DNA of 25,958 nt, from positions 1-25,958 of the IMG/VR virus record IMGVR_UViG_3300047472_000254. One strand, 5' to 3'. Source of the DNA: a virus. This document shows, one piece after another, positions 7,561 through 13,077 of this stretch; position 1 is the stretch's first letter; each line of letters starts with the position of its first letter. A model generated the notes under the pieces. The model saw nothing but the letters and a program-made list of their open reading frames with translations, made no database searches and was not told where the DNA came from. The position numbers were made by a program, and so were the translations under genes.

Positions 7561-7860
7561 TCACGGCGGCCCCGGGAACTTGATGTTGTTCTCGCGGGCG
7601 ATGAGCCTGGCGCGCTTGGCTTCCATGCCCATCTTTTTCGCAGCTTCAATGACGGTCTTGCCGGCGTCGGCCAGCTCCCTCAGCCGCGGCGCTTGCTTGT
7701 TGCGCTCGATCCGCAACTTGTTGCTGTGGGAGGTGCCGAACATGGCTTCCCGTTCGCCACTGACGCCCGGGGCGATTTCCTGCACCTTCTTGCCGGCGCC
7801 GAAGTAGTGATCCAGCTGCTGGTTCAGGTTCGCGATGATCGAGTCACGCGGGTTTGGCAT
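7561..7860 (-). CDS. Small putative HTH-containing phage protein
   Basis: A protein of 99 residues starting MPNPRDSII. The ATG at 7860 is preferred to an in-frame start 24 bases upstream because GGAG stands 6 bases before it and it leaves an 11-base gap to the previous gene. The C-terminal part (RLRELADAGKTVIEAAKKMGMEAKRARLIARENNIKF) is patterned like a helix-turn-helix that senses or binds DNA: a short helix, TVIEAAKKMGM, then a recognition-like helix. The N-terminal half is likely helical (NLNQQLDHYF). Function unknown; a small DNA-binding early protein is the simplest reading. Confidence 0.7.
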   Translation of the reverse strand: MPNPRDSIIANLNQQLDHYFGAGKKVQEIAPGVSGEREAMFGTSHSNKLRIERNKQAPRLRELADAGKTVIEAAKKMGMEAKRARLIARENNIKFPGPP

Positions 7861-7871
7861 TGGCGCTCCGA

Positions 7872-8144
7872 TCAATTGGCACATCCCGGCTGGCGCTTGG
7901 CCTTTTCCTCGAGCTGGATGGCGTAGTCGACGGCGGAAGCGTGCTCGAAACGGAAGCCGCAGGTCTTGCCGGTGACCAGGTCAACGATGTGGTATGCCTT
8001 CGTCCCGACGGCCTTAACCTGAAAGCGAACCTTCTGCGCGGGTGATGCCTGGCCGATCAAGGCGTAGAACGCGGCTGTGGCGATGCTTGCACGAGCACGC
8101 AGGGCGGCAACCCCGTCGACTCGCTGTTGAATTGATGGATGCAT
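7872..8144 (-). CDS. Hypothetical phage protein
   Basis: A protein of 90 residues. The pattern RFQVKAVGTKAYHIVDLVTGKTCGFRFEHASAVDYAIQLE suggests a small alpha/beta fold with two strands and a closing helix. AAGGA stands 6 bases before the ATG at 8144. Its leader (8145-8290) is unusual: a possible leader peptide, a strong hairpin terminator and a long inverted repeat all lie upstream, so its expression may be attenuated. No catalytic or metal-binding motif is visible and I do not recognise a function. Confidence 0.75.
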   Translation of the reverse strand: MHPSIQQRVDGVAALRARASIATAAFYALIGQASPAQKVRFQVKAVGTKAYHIVDLVTGKTCGFRFEHASAVDYAIQLEEKAKRQPGCAN

Positions 8145-8173
8145 GGCGATTCCTTGGTGGAGTTGCGTGTATT

Positions 8174-8229
8174 CGTCAGCACTCGGGCCGCCTGCTGGTT
8201 GCCGTTGGGCGCAGGGGAGAGTGCTGACG
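8174..8229. repeat. 11-bp perfect inverted repeat in the leader of the 8144 gene
   Basis: CGTCAGCACTC at 8174-8184 is exactly complementary to GAGTGCTGACG at 8219-8229, with 34 bases between that contain a shorter nested pair (CCTGC/GCAGG). The transcript could fold into a long stem that ends about 30 bases before the ATG at 8144. It sits just after the terminator hairpin at 8244-8272 in the direction of transcription. Confidence 0.6.
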
Positions 8230-8283
8230 GATAAAGGCAGGCGAAAAAAAGCCCGATCGGAACCGGGCTTTTGTTTGCGTCAC
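8176..8283 (-). CDS. Possible 35-residue leader peptide
   Basis: A GTG start at 8283 has a perfect GGGAGG ribosome site 5 bases upstream and opens a frame of 35 codons with a TGA inside the first arm of the inverted repeat. The intrinsic terminator (8244-8272) lies wholly within it. A peptide ending where RNA structure begins is typical of attenuation leaders, but the peptide has no run of one regulatory amino acid. It may instead be chance coding in a structured leader. Confidence 0.35.
   Translation of the reverse strand: MTQTKARFRSGFFSPAFIRQHSPLRPTATSRRPEC
8244..8272 (-). terminator. Rho-independent terminator, leftward
   Basis: The stem AAAGCCCG/CGGGCTTT with an eight-base loop is followed, on the minus strand, by seven Ts. 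It is strong in the leftward direction and weaker rightward. It lies between the PL7 gene and the downstream leftward genes, so PL transcripts need antitermination, read-through or a second promoter to reach int. Confidence 0.8.
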
Positions 8284-8441
8284 GAAGACCTCCCTACGTG
8301 TCGCAGGTGCCGCCATTGGGCGGGCTTCGATATCTGTCGGTTACATGGCTGCGAATCCTCTGTGCAGGGTGGGCCGAACAATGCAGGTGGCCGGTATAAG
8401 CCGGAGATTCGTCCGCATTGACCATTGAAGCTTGAGGGGTA

Positions 8442-9116
8442 TCAGATGTGAGTAATCGATAGATCGCTGATGATGCAGATCGAGGCGTCTTCAGGATCGG
8501 TCGTTTCTGAGTAATCGATCTGGTTGTAAACGCCGCCGTGGAAGGCGAGCGTTTTCGTGTCCCATGTGCTGTCGAGACGCATGATGGCTGAAGTAGATTT
8601 GACGCCGTTGCAGCTCGCCGATACTGAAACGGCGCCGGTTGAATTCGCGTGGATATTGATTTTGAAGAGAGCACCCAGCGGCACGTTTTCCAGCACCGTC
8701 GAGTTAACTGGATCGTCTTGCAGGTAGCTGGAGCGGAACCCCATGGTGATTTTTCCCTTGTTCCAAAACACCTTCACCGGAGGGCGCTCGGAGCCCTGCA
8801 CATGAATCTGAGCGATCACCACTTTCTGCAGCGAGTTGACTTTCGTCAGTCGCATCTCTTGTCTGTTCCAGTGATCGGCCGCACTGGAGAACGGCCAGTA
8901 ACCGGGTTCCTTCCACTCGCAGCGCGTGCGTTTCGTGCTCTTGCTTGAGGCACCGAGGGTTGGCGCGGTCATTTGAAGCGAGCCGTCGGGAAGCATTGAT
9001 ACGACGTCAGGGCATTCGATCAGTGCTCGCCACCCGATCAGTTCCAGGGCGATCGGATTGGTCTCGGAAATTGGAACCGGGGTGGCGATGGTGTAGCTGC
9101 TGATATCTACAGTCAT
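8442..9116 (-). CDS. Polysaccharide lyase family 7 (alginate-lyase-like) protein
   Basis: A protein of 224 residues that matches the PL7 alginate lyase fold, a single beta-jelly-roll domain, across its length. The three family signatures are present: RCEWKE with R65, QIH with Q103 and H105, and GGVYNQ with Y197. These correspond to the residues that neutralise the uronate carboxylate and do the beta-elimination. PL7 enzymes usually cleave alginate, an exopolysaccharide of Pseudomonas. No signal peptide is present, so it would stay in the cytoplasm and be released by lysis. It sits in the leftward operon between two small phage genes and ahead of a terminator. This is odd cargo for an early region. 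It might also act on another glycan. Confidence 0.85.
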   Translation of the reverse strand: MTVDISSYTIATPVPISETNPIALELIGWRALIECPDVVSMLPDGSLQMTAPTLGASSKSTKRTRCEWKEPGYWPFSSAADHWNRQEMRLTKVNSLQKVVIAQIHVQGSERPPVKVFWNKGKITMGFRSSYLQDDPVNSTVLENVPLGALFKINIHANSTGAVSVSASCNGVKSTSAIMRLDSTWDTKTLAFHGGVYNQIDYSETTDPEDASICIISDLSITHI

Positions 9117-9220
9117 GGGCGATTCCTCATTTCACTTGATGTCACCTTGCTCTGTTGAGCGTTTCGTTTGATGCAGGCCTACATCCCGCTGCCCACTCCG
9201 TGAATGGGCAGAAGTGATGT

Positions 9221-9382
9221 TTATTCAGCCTGGAGCGTTTCGATTGCCTGCCGGTAGTCGGCGGCTTTTGTCCTGCTGTGTGCCGCGTCGTCATACCGTC
9301 CTTCCTTTTCCTGAATGACCGCGTTGCGTTCGTAGTTGGTAGCGCAGGTATCAAGCAGCGCGACAGCAGATGTGTGCCTCAT
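9221..9382 (-). CDS. Small phage protein, 53 residues
   Basis: An ATG at 9382 with GGAG 6 bases upstream opens a 53-residue frame ending at 9221. The peptide is helical and charged (NYERNAVIQEKEGRYDDAAHSRTKAADYRQAIETL), with the spacing of a short helical hairpin. It follows the LuxR-HTH gene with a 14-base gap on the same strand, so the two are probably co-transcribed from PL. The function is unknown. Confidence 0.7.
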   Translation of the reverse strand: MRHTSAVALLDTCATNYERNAVIQEKEGRYDDAAHSRTKAADYRQAIETLQAE

Positions 9383-9396
9383 AGCGTTCTCCAGGG

Positions 9397-9780
9397 TTAT
9401 GCATGGTGGTCGTAAGCCACGGCGCGTTTTGTCGTTCGGACCTGGGCAATACGGCGCTCAGGGACTCGACGATCACGACGCATTGAGTCGCCATCGAGCA
9501 TTGCGTGCATGGCGATGAGTGCAGCCAGCACGAAGCACATCGGCGAAATGATCTGGCGGCGCATCGCCTCGGCCACCAGGGCGGCGCGGCGTGTGACGCC
9601 GAGCTTGAACATTGCGTTGGTTAGGCGTTTCGCTACGGTGGCCGGCGAGATGCCGACTTCCCGTGCTATTTCCTTCGCGGTCAGCCCAAGGGCAACCCAT
9701 AGAAGGAACTGAAGTTCTCGTGGCGCGAGGCCACGTCCGAGGTGACCTTTCCATGTGCCATTTACGATTTCTGTTTCCAT
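9397..9780 (-). CDS. LuxR-type HTH protein with a C-terminal membrane helix
   Basis: A protein of 127 residues. Residues ~18-72 (APRELQFLLWVALGLTAKEIAREVGISPATVAKRLTNAMFKLGV) are a LuxR/GerE helix-turn-helix with the usual S/P-x-R-E-L start and T-x-x-x recognition helix. There is no receiver or ligand-binding domain. A hydrophobic stretch follows (residues ~79-95, SPMCFVLAALIAMHAML) that may be a membrane helix or a hydrophobic core. The ATG at 9780 has GGAG about 8 bases upstream and is preferred to an in-frame TTG 27 bases earlier. It is the first gene of the PL transcript, the place where lambda keeps N, and may regulate early or host genes. No target is known. Confidence 0.85.
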   Translation of the reverse strand: METEIVNGTWKGHLGRGLAPRELQFLLWVALGLTAKEIAREVGISPATVAKRLTNAMFKLGVTRRAALVAEAMRRQIISPMCFVLAALIAMHAMLDGDSMRRDRRVPERRIAQVRTTKRAVAYDHHA

Positions 9781-9806
9781 CGCGTTGACTCCCGGTTGTT
9801 TTCCCA

Positions 9807-9830
9807 ATGCACCCGGTCAACCAGGTGCAT
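9807..9830 (-). promoter_or_regulatory. Hairpin in the PL leader near the LuxR-HTH start
   Basis: ATGCACC and GGTGCAT form a 7-bp stem with a 10-base loop about 27 bases before the start codon of the LuxR-HTH gene. It may affect translation or mRNA stability. No U-tract follows, so it is not a terminator. Confidence 0.35.
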
Positions 9831-9969
9831 CAGTGAATATTCCGTGTTCCCTTCGGCGCTGCTGGCGCGGTACGGGCTCAACCATTTTGTTCGTCCGACC
9901 GCGACTCAGTCCGCCGGATAACTGTTTTCGGTGCTTTACGCTGCACACCTGGGTCAGTTGCCAACCCTC

Positions 9970-9990
9970 TGAACCGCTAAGGCCGGTTCA
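9970..9990 (-). promoter_or_regulatory. Hairpin early in the PL transcript (possible nut-like site)
   Basis: TGAACCG/CGGTTCA forms a perfect 7-bp stem with a 7-base loop, about 37 bases into the predicted PL transcript. In lambda the boxB hairpin lies at a similar place, but I see no boxA sequence beside it, so the comparison is weak. The rest of 9831-10033 holds no gene I can support. Confidence 0.3.
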
Positions 9991-10033
9991 TCGCTGCCTT
10001 CCATCTGGCCGGTTGTTATCCGGCGATGGATGT

Positions 10034-10062
10034 AAATTAACCGGCGGTTTCTCCATCGTCAA
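10034..10062 (-). promoter_or_regulatory. PL, leftward early promoter
   Basis: On the minus strand TTGACG (10062-10057) and TAATTT (10039-10034) are separated by 17 bases. The -35 overlaps operator OL2 and the -10 overlaps OL1, so a repressor on either site would block it. The start would fall near 10027, about 245 bases before the LuxR-HTH gene. Confidence 0.7.
10037..10051. promoter_or_regulatory. Operator OL1
   Basis: TTAACC-GGC-GGTTTC: the left half is identical to the perfect operator OR3 at 12368, the right half differs at two places. Its centre is 24 bp from OL2, the spacing seen at OR. It covers the -10 of PL. Confidence 0.75.
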
Positions 10063-10075
10063 TACCGGCGGTTAA
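10061..10075. promoter_or_regulatory. Operator OL2
   Basis: AATACC-GGC-GGTTAA: the right half is the consensus. It overlaps the PL -35 by two bases. It is of the same type as the three operators between cI and cro, so CI and Cro should bind it. Confidence 0.75.
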
Positions 10076-10113
10076 TTTATTTTTCAGGTCGATCGGATAT
10101 GCTTTGATTTGTA

Positions 10114-10129
10114 CTGTATGCATGTACAG
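10114..10129. promoter_or_regulatory. LexA (SOS) box
   Basis: CTGTATGCATGTACAG fits CTG-N10-CAG with the expected T/A-rich interior (flanks TA and CTA). It ends 17 bases before the DUF1654 start codon, a place where LexA would block transcription. I could not assign a firm -35/-10 pair around it. Confidence 0.75.
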
Positions 10130-10146
10130 CTATTAGGGAGAGAGCT

Positions 10147-10455
10147 ATGGGCAAGCCGAACAAGAAGAATCAGGATAAAAAAGTTGAAGTGACTGGAATG
10201 GAGCGACTAGGTCTTCGAGTTTCGGAAATGATCAATCATCCCGTTGCACAGATTCAGCGCTGGGTGACGATTCATCGCCTAGACACGGACGGTGACCGGG
10301 AATGGGAGGAGGTGTTGGGCTTATTGTCCGAGACGGACGGCATAGACATGACATTCAACGACGATGAGTCGGTGACGCTGAGGTGGGAGGCGAGTGACGA
10401 AGAGGATCGGCCAGTGGAAGTGCTGGAACCTGTCGAGGAGGTCGCGCCTTTCTGA
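10147..10455 (+). CDS. DUF1654 protein, probably SOS-controlled
   Basis: A small acidic protein of 102 residues with a lysine-rich N-terminus (residues 3-14). Residues ~18-80 (MERLGLRVSEMINHPVAQIQRWVTIHRL...WEEVLGLLSETDGIDMTFNDDESVTLRW) match the DUF1654 family, known mainly from Pseudomonas and its phages, with no established function. GGGAGAG stands 7 bases before the ATG. The LexA box immediately upstream and the rightward orientation, against both neighbours, make it an independent damage-induced unit between the PL operators and the lysogenic genes. By analogy with LexA-controlled antirepressors such as those of Gifsy prophages, it could inactivate CI; this is only a hypothesis. Confidence 0.88.
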   Translation: MGKPNKKNQDKKVEVTGMERLGLRVSEMINHPVAQIQRWVTIHRLDTDGDREWEEVLGLLSETDGIDMTFNDDESVTLRWEASDEEDRPVEVLEPVEEVAPF

Positions 10456-10462
10456 TAAGTAT

Positions 10463-10488
10463 AAAAAAGCCCGCTCAACGGCGGGCTT
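10463..10488 (-). terminator. Rho-independent terminator after the cI transcript
   Basis: The stem AAGCCCGC/GCGGGCTT with a six-base loop is followed on the minus strand by six Ts. It ends the lysogenic transcript (cI and the gene at 10492) before it can run into DUF1654, and may also weakly end DUF1654 from the other side. Confidence 0.8.
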
Positions 10489-10491
10489 AGC

Positions 10492-11385
10492 TTAGGCTTC
10501 GGTGATAAAGAGCCTGTGCAGTTCGCCGTCTTTAAACACTGGTCGTGCTCTCACCTTTAATGGTTCGTGGCGATTAAGTGCTTGGGTGTAGGGGTTGTTT
10601 GGCTGCGTAAGAGCAACATCGTTAATCTTTCCATGATATGTGCCAGCGTATCCTTCGATCTCGACTCGGCATACGCCGCTGTCTACGCTCAGAGAATAAA
10701 TTCTAGTCACCACGTAGTCACCCGGCTCTCCAACCACGACGTCACCGTCTGAACGGATTGCAAGTGCTTCAGGCTCGGAAATCACCACAGGATGTTCGGA
10801 GTCGGAAAATTGCGTGATCTGGTTACAGCTTTTTCCGACCGGAGCGAGCGCTGCTCTCATTGGCGATTTCGCCGCCTCGATCAGCCCAGGAATCGAAATC
10901 ATCATTTTCTCGTGAAGACCGGCGAGGTTGTCATTTGCCTTGATCAGCCCATTGGCCAAAAGTGTATTCAGCTCTGAAGACGACTTCGCCTGTTCCTTGA
11001 TGACGTCGACCAATTCTTTCACGTTAGATGTCCCCGACAGCGCTTCTTTGATGTGTCCCATCACCTTCGCCACCAGCCAGTCGAAAGCCTTTTTGTAGAC
11101 GTCGTTAAATGCTGGGTATTGATGAGTAAGCGCTGTAAGTATAACCAGTGTTGAGTCGAACGAACCCTCCCTAGGCGGTGCCGAAAAGCACCGTAGGTCA
11201 GATTGTTTTTTTCCAGACAGGACTTCACCATGAAGACAATAATGGCTGACTAGCCGATACAGGCGCCCAGACCCGTCAACTGATCGAGCGTACTGAGCAG
11301 AGTCAAGTAGATGCCTGTCTGCATCTCCTCCGTCGTACTTTACGTCCATGTGGCCGGCTACACCGGTCATCGAATCCCATTTCAT
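10492..11385 (-). CDS. Unknown protein downstream of the repressor gene
   Basis: A protein of 297 residues, soluble, mixed alpha/beta. The start resembles a family found next to many prophage repressors (KYDGGDADRHLLD...YARSVDGSGRLYRLVSHYCLHGEV, residues 16-54); I think it is the one named DUF7946, but I am not certain. The middle is helical (residues ~80-170) and the C-terminal third is rich in strands (DGDVVVGEPGDYVVTRIYSL...RVEIEGYAG). AAGGA lies 6-7 bases upstream of the ATG. It follows cI on the same strand with an 85-base gap and one shared terminator, so it should be expressed in the lysogen. Genes in this place often give superinfection exclusion or immunity, which is inference here. 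Confidence 0.75.
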   Translation of the reverse strand: MKWDSMTGVAGHMDVKYDGGDADRHLLDSAQYARSVDGSGRLYRLVSHYCLHGEVLSGKKQSDLRCFSAPPREGSFDSTLVILTALTHQYPAFNDVYKKAFDWLVAKVMGHIKEALSGTSNVKELVDVIKEQAKSSSELNTLLANGLIKANDNLAGLHEKMMISIPGLIEAAKSPMRAALAPVGKSCNQITQFSDSEHPVVISEPEALAIRSDGDVVVGEPGDYVVTRIYSLSVDSGVCRVEIEGYAGTYHGKINDVALTQPNNPYTQALNRHEPLKVRARPVFKDGELHRLFITEA

Positions 11386-11470
11386 GATTTCTTCCTTGAG
11401 GCCGGCGGTTCGATGGCCCGCGAGTATTGGAGATTAGCTTGGGCAACGGTTCGGTCAGATGTCGGCTTCG

Positions 11471-12358
11471 CTACACAAGATGGGCGTTCCACACCAGCAG
11501 CACCCGAGCCTGGATGAACGTCATATCTCGACGAATCATCCGGTCCTTGTGCTTGGTATTATCGGAAATCATCTCGAAATGATCCTCATCAGCAACCTGA
11601 AGACGTTTGATGTAGATGTGGTCATCCCATGAGAAAAGGTAGATCCCATCCCCAGCAAACTCGCGAATGCTCACGTCAACAATCAGGGGGTCTCGATGTT
11701 TGATGGTCGGCTCCATGGATTGACCCCAGCCGGTGACCATCTTCAAGTGGAAATGCTCTTCGAAGTCTACGCCCAGCTCACGTAGGTGCTTGGGGCTCAC
11801 CCTGACGTCCTGAAACATTTCGGGGTAATCGTGTGCTATTTGTCCGCCGCCCATCGCTGCGCGGATGTCGTAGTGCGCAATCCAAACTTCATCACCTACC
11901 AGACCAGGACGCGAGAAATCGCCAGTTATGACGTTCCCTGTATCACCCTTCCCGTTGTCGGTTTCTTCGGCGACGGCTAATAGTCGCCGGCGAGCATGAT
12001 CCGGAAGACTTTTACCCTGTTTCGCCAACATCTGACGAACCATTTCAGCTGCCGATGTCACGTTTCCGGAAGCTTCTGTGTAGTCAACTGCGGTCGTTAG
12101 GCCGCTGATCTCTTGAGCTAATCGGTTACTGAACTTATCGACAGGAACGCCCAGCACCCGCGAAAGCACTGTGGCAAATTTCGCGTTCAAGGGATTGGTG
12201 CCATTCAAATACATCGCCACAGCGGCAGCAGAAATATCCGCCGCTTCCGCGAGGCTCGCCTGGGTGAGACCCAGAGTATTTTTCTTCGACACGAATAGCG
12301 CCTTGGCGGCGTCGCATTCAGCCTTCAGTTCTGGGGATAGCTCTTTCTTTTTCGTCAT
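11471..12358 (-). CDS. cI: CI-type repressor, HTH plus S24 peptidase-like domain
   Basis: The lysogeny repressor, 295 residues. The N-terminal XRE helix-turn-helix (residues ~28-72, LTQASLAEAADISAAAVAMYLNGTNPLN) should bind the five operators. A linker (90-160) leads to a LexA/CI-like C-terminal domain with the Ser-Lys pair S214 (GQSMEPT) and K251 (YIKRLQ). Where cleavable repressors have Ala-Gly, the linker has M169-G170 (RAAMGGG), so self-cleavage is doubtful. The ATG at 12358 lies only about 10 bases from the PRM -10 and has no Shine-Dalgarno, so the mRNA is probably leaderless, as for lambda cI. The gene is divergent from cro across OR. Confidence 0.93.
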   Translation of the reverse strand: MTKKKELSPELKAECDAAKALFVSKKNTLGLTQASLAEAADISAAAVAMYLNGTNPLNAKFATVLSRVLGVPVDKFSNRLAQEISGLTTAVDYTEASGNVTSAAEMVRQMLAKQGKSLPDHARRRLLAVAEETDNGKGDTGNVITGDFSRPGLVGDEVWIAHYDIRAAMGGGQIAHDYPEMFQDVRVSPKHLRELGVDFEEHFHLKMVTGWGQSMEPTIKHRDPLIVDVSIREFAGDGIYLFSWDDHIYIKRLQVADEDHFEMISDNTKHKDRMIRRDMTFIQARVLLVWNAHLV

Positions 12359-12366
12359 TCGTGAAA

Positions 12367-12396
12367 TTTAACCGTTGGTTAATTTATTTGCGTCAA
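12367..12396 (-). promoter_or_regulatory. PRM, repressor maintenance promoter
   Basis: On the minus strand TTGACG (12396-12391) and GTTAAA (12372-12367) lie 18 bases apart. The -35 overlaps OR2 and the -10 overlaps OR3. A start near 12360 puts the transcript within about two bases of the cI ATG. Confidence 0.6.
12368..12382. promoter_or_regulatory. Operator OR3
   Basis: TTAACC-GTT-GGTTAA, a perfect 6-3-6 palindrome and the best copy in the window. It covers the PRM -10, so its occupation would shut off cI. In lambda this is the Cro-preferred site. Confidence 0.8.
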
Positions 12397-12407
12397 CCGG
12401 CGGTATT
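12393..12407. promoter_or_regulatory. Operator OR2
   Basis: TCAACC-GGC-GGTATT: one mismatch in the left half and two in the right. It is centred 25 bp from OR3 and 24 bp from OR1. It covers the PRM -35 and touches the PR -35. Confidence 0.75.
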
Positions 12408-12434
12408 GCCTAAAAACTAACCGGCGGTTAATAT
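12406..12434 (+). promoter_or_regulatory. PR, rightward early promoter
   Basis: TTGCCT (12406-12411) and TAATAT (12429-12434) are separated by 17 bases. The -10 overlaps OR1 and the -35 overlaps the edge of OR2. The start would be near 12441, 27 bases before cro. Confidence 0.7.
12417..12431. promoter_or_regulatory. Operator OR1
   Basis: CTAACC-GGC-GGTTAA, one base from the perfect palindrome. It overlaps the PR -10, so repressor here would block cro and the replication genes. Confidence 0.8.
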
Positions 12435-12467
12435 TTCGAGCACACATCACGCTTCTTAGGCCAAGAA

Positions 12468-12662
12468 ATGAAGAAGACGCCATTGCCCAAACTGGTAGAG
12501 AAGATTGGCCAAGCCGCCGTTGCCAAGGCGCTAGGTGTCAGTTCGCCCGCTATCTCAAAAGCACTTCGCGCAGAGCGGGACATTCAGGTTCTAGAACACG
12601 AAGACGGAACCTACACCGCTGAGGAAATCAGACCCTTCCCATCACAAAACACCGCAGCGTGA
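12468..12662 (+). CDS. cro: Cro-type repressor
   Basis: A protein of 64 residues, nearly all of it a helix-turn-helix (residues ~7-38, LPKLVEKIGQAAVAKALGVSSPAISKALRAER) of the lambda Cro type, with a short C-terminal strand for dimerisation. It is the first gene of the PR transcript, divergent from cI with three shared operators between, which is what identifies it as Cro. The ribosome site is weak (only AGG about 10 bases upstream), so expression may be low. It should bind OR3 first and turn off cI, and also act on OL. That preference is inferred from lambda. Confidence 0.9.
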   Translation: MKKTPLPKLVEKIGQAAVAKALGVSSPAISKALRAERDIQVLEHEDGTYTAEEIRPFPSQNTAA

Positions 12663-12782
12663 TCGGCGCTGGGTATGGAATCGATTATCTGTGACAGGAA
12701 CAAGTAACAGCAGAACACCGGATTAGCTGTTGATTTATCCAGCGGGAAAAGATCAGCCAGGAAGACCATTAGGGGAAAGGAA

Positions 12783-12881
12783 ATGGACGGCAAGACATCA
12801 GGACGTGTGGGGACATTGAGCGCTGAGAGCGGTAGCTCAGTCGACGGGATTGGTCGTGTCTGCTGGAAAGTAACCGCCTGA
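12783..12881 (+). CDS. Possible small protein, 32 residues
   Basis: An ATG with a good GGGGAAAGGA ribosome site opens a 32-codon frame (MDGKTSGRVG...CWKVTA) that ends just before the terminator at 12897. Nothing in the peptide is recognisable. It lies between cro and the terminator, where lambda has its cII/tR1 region. The only support is the ribosome site. The rest of 12663-12896 shows no other gene. Confidence 0.35.
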   Translation: MDGKTSGRVGTLSAESGSSVDGIGRVCWKVTA

Positions 12882-12896
12882 ATCGCAGGCACAAAA

Positions 12897-12922
12897 AAGC
12901 CGGTGGCTAGACCGGCTTCTTT
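12897..12922 (+). terminator. Rho-independent terminator between cro and the replication genes
   Basis: AAGCCGGT/ACCGGCTT with a six-base loop and the tail TTCTTT, preceded by an A-run. It is placed like lambda tR1. Early rightward transcription must read through it to reach the replication genes. Confidence 0.75.
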
Positions 12923-12948
12923 ACAACGCAAAAAACTGAGGGGCCATT

Positions 12949-13077
12949 ATGAACACGATCGTTACTCCCGGCAATACCCACCATGTCGCGACACTTTTGG
13001 GGCAGTCGCAAAAGGTGTCGTGTCACACCATGTCCTCACGCGAGGCTACCGCACTCAATGTTGGAACCTCGCTGTGA
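12949..13077 (+). CDS. Small early protein, 42 residues
   Basis: An ATG with a strong GAGGGG ribosome site 6 bases upstream starts a 42-residue frame (MNTIVTPGNTHHVATLLG...) whose TGA overlaps the GTG start of the replication gene. It is the first frame after the tR1-like terminator, and the stop/start overlap suggests its translation drives that of the replication protein. The peptide is polar, Thr/Ser/His-rich, with no known domain. A regulatory or purely leader role is possible. Confidence 0.65.
   Translation: MNTIVTPGNTHHVATLLGQSQKVSCHTMSSREATALNVGTSL

Noticed and set aside
8294-8674. Leftward frame overlapping the 3' part of the PL7 gene
   Set aside because: It is an alternative frame of a gene with clear family motifs. 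Its last 43 codons lie outside that gene but have no ribosome site.
9755-10075. Rightward open frame of 106 codons across the PL region
   Set aside because: It runs through the PL promoter and both OL operators, has no domain, and its composition is non-coding.
12611-12931. Leftward open frame opposite the end of cro
   Set aside because: It overlaps cro and the terminator, with no ribosome site or similarity.
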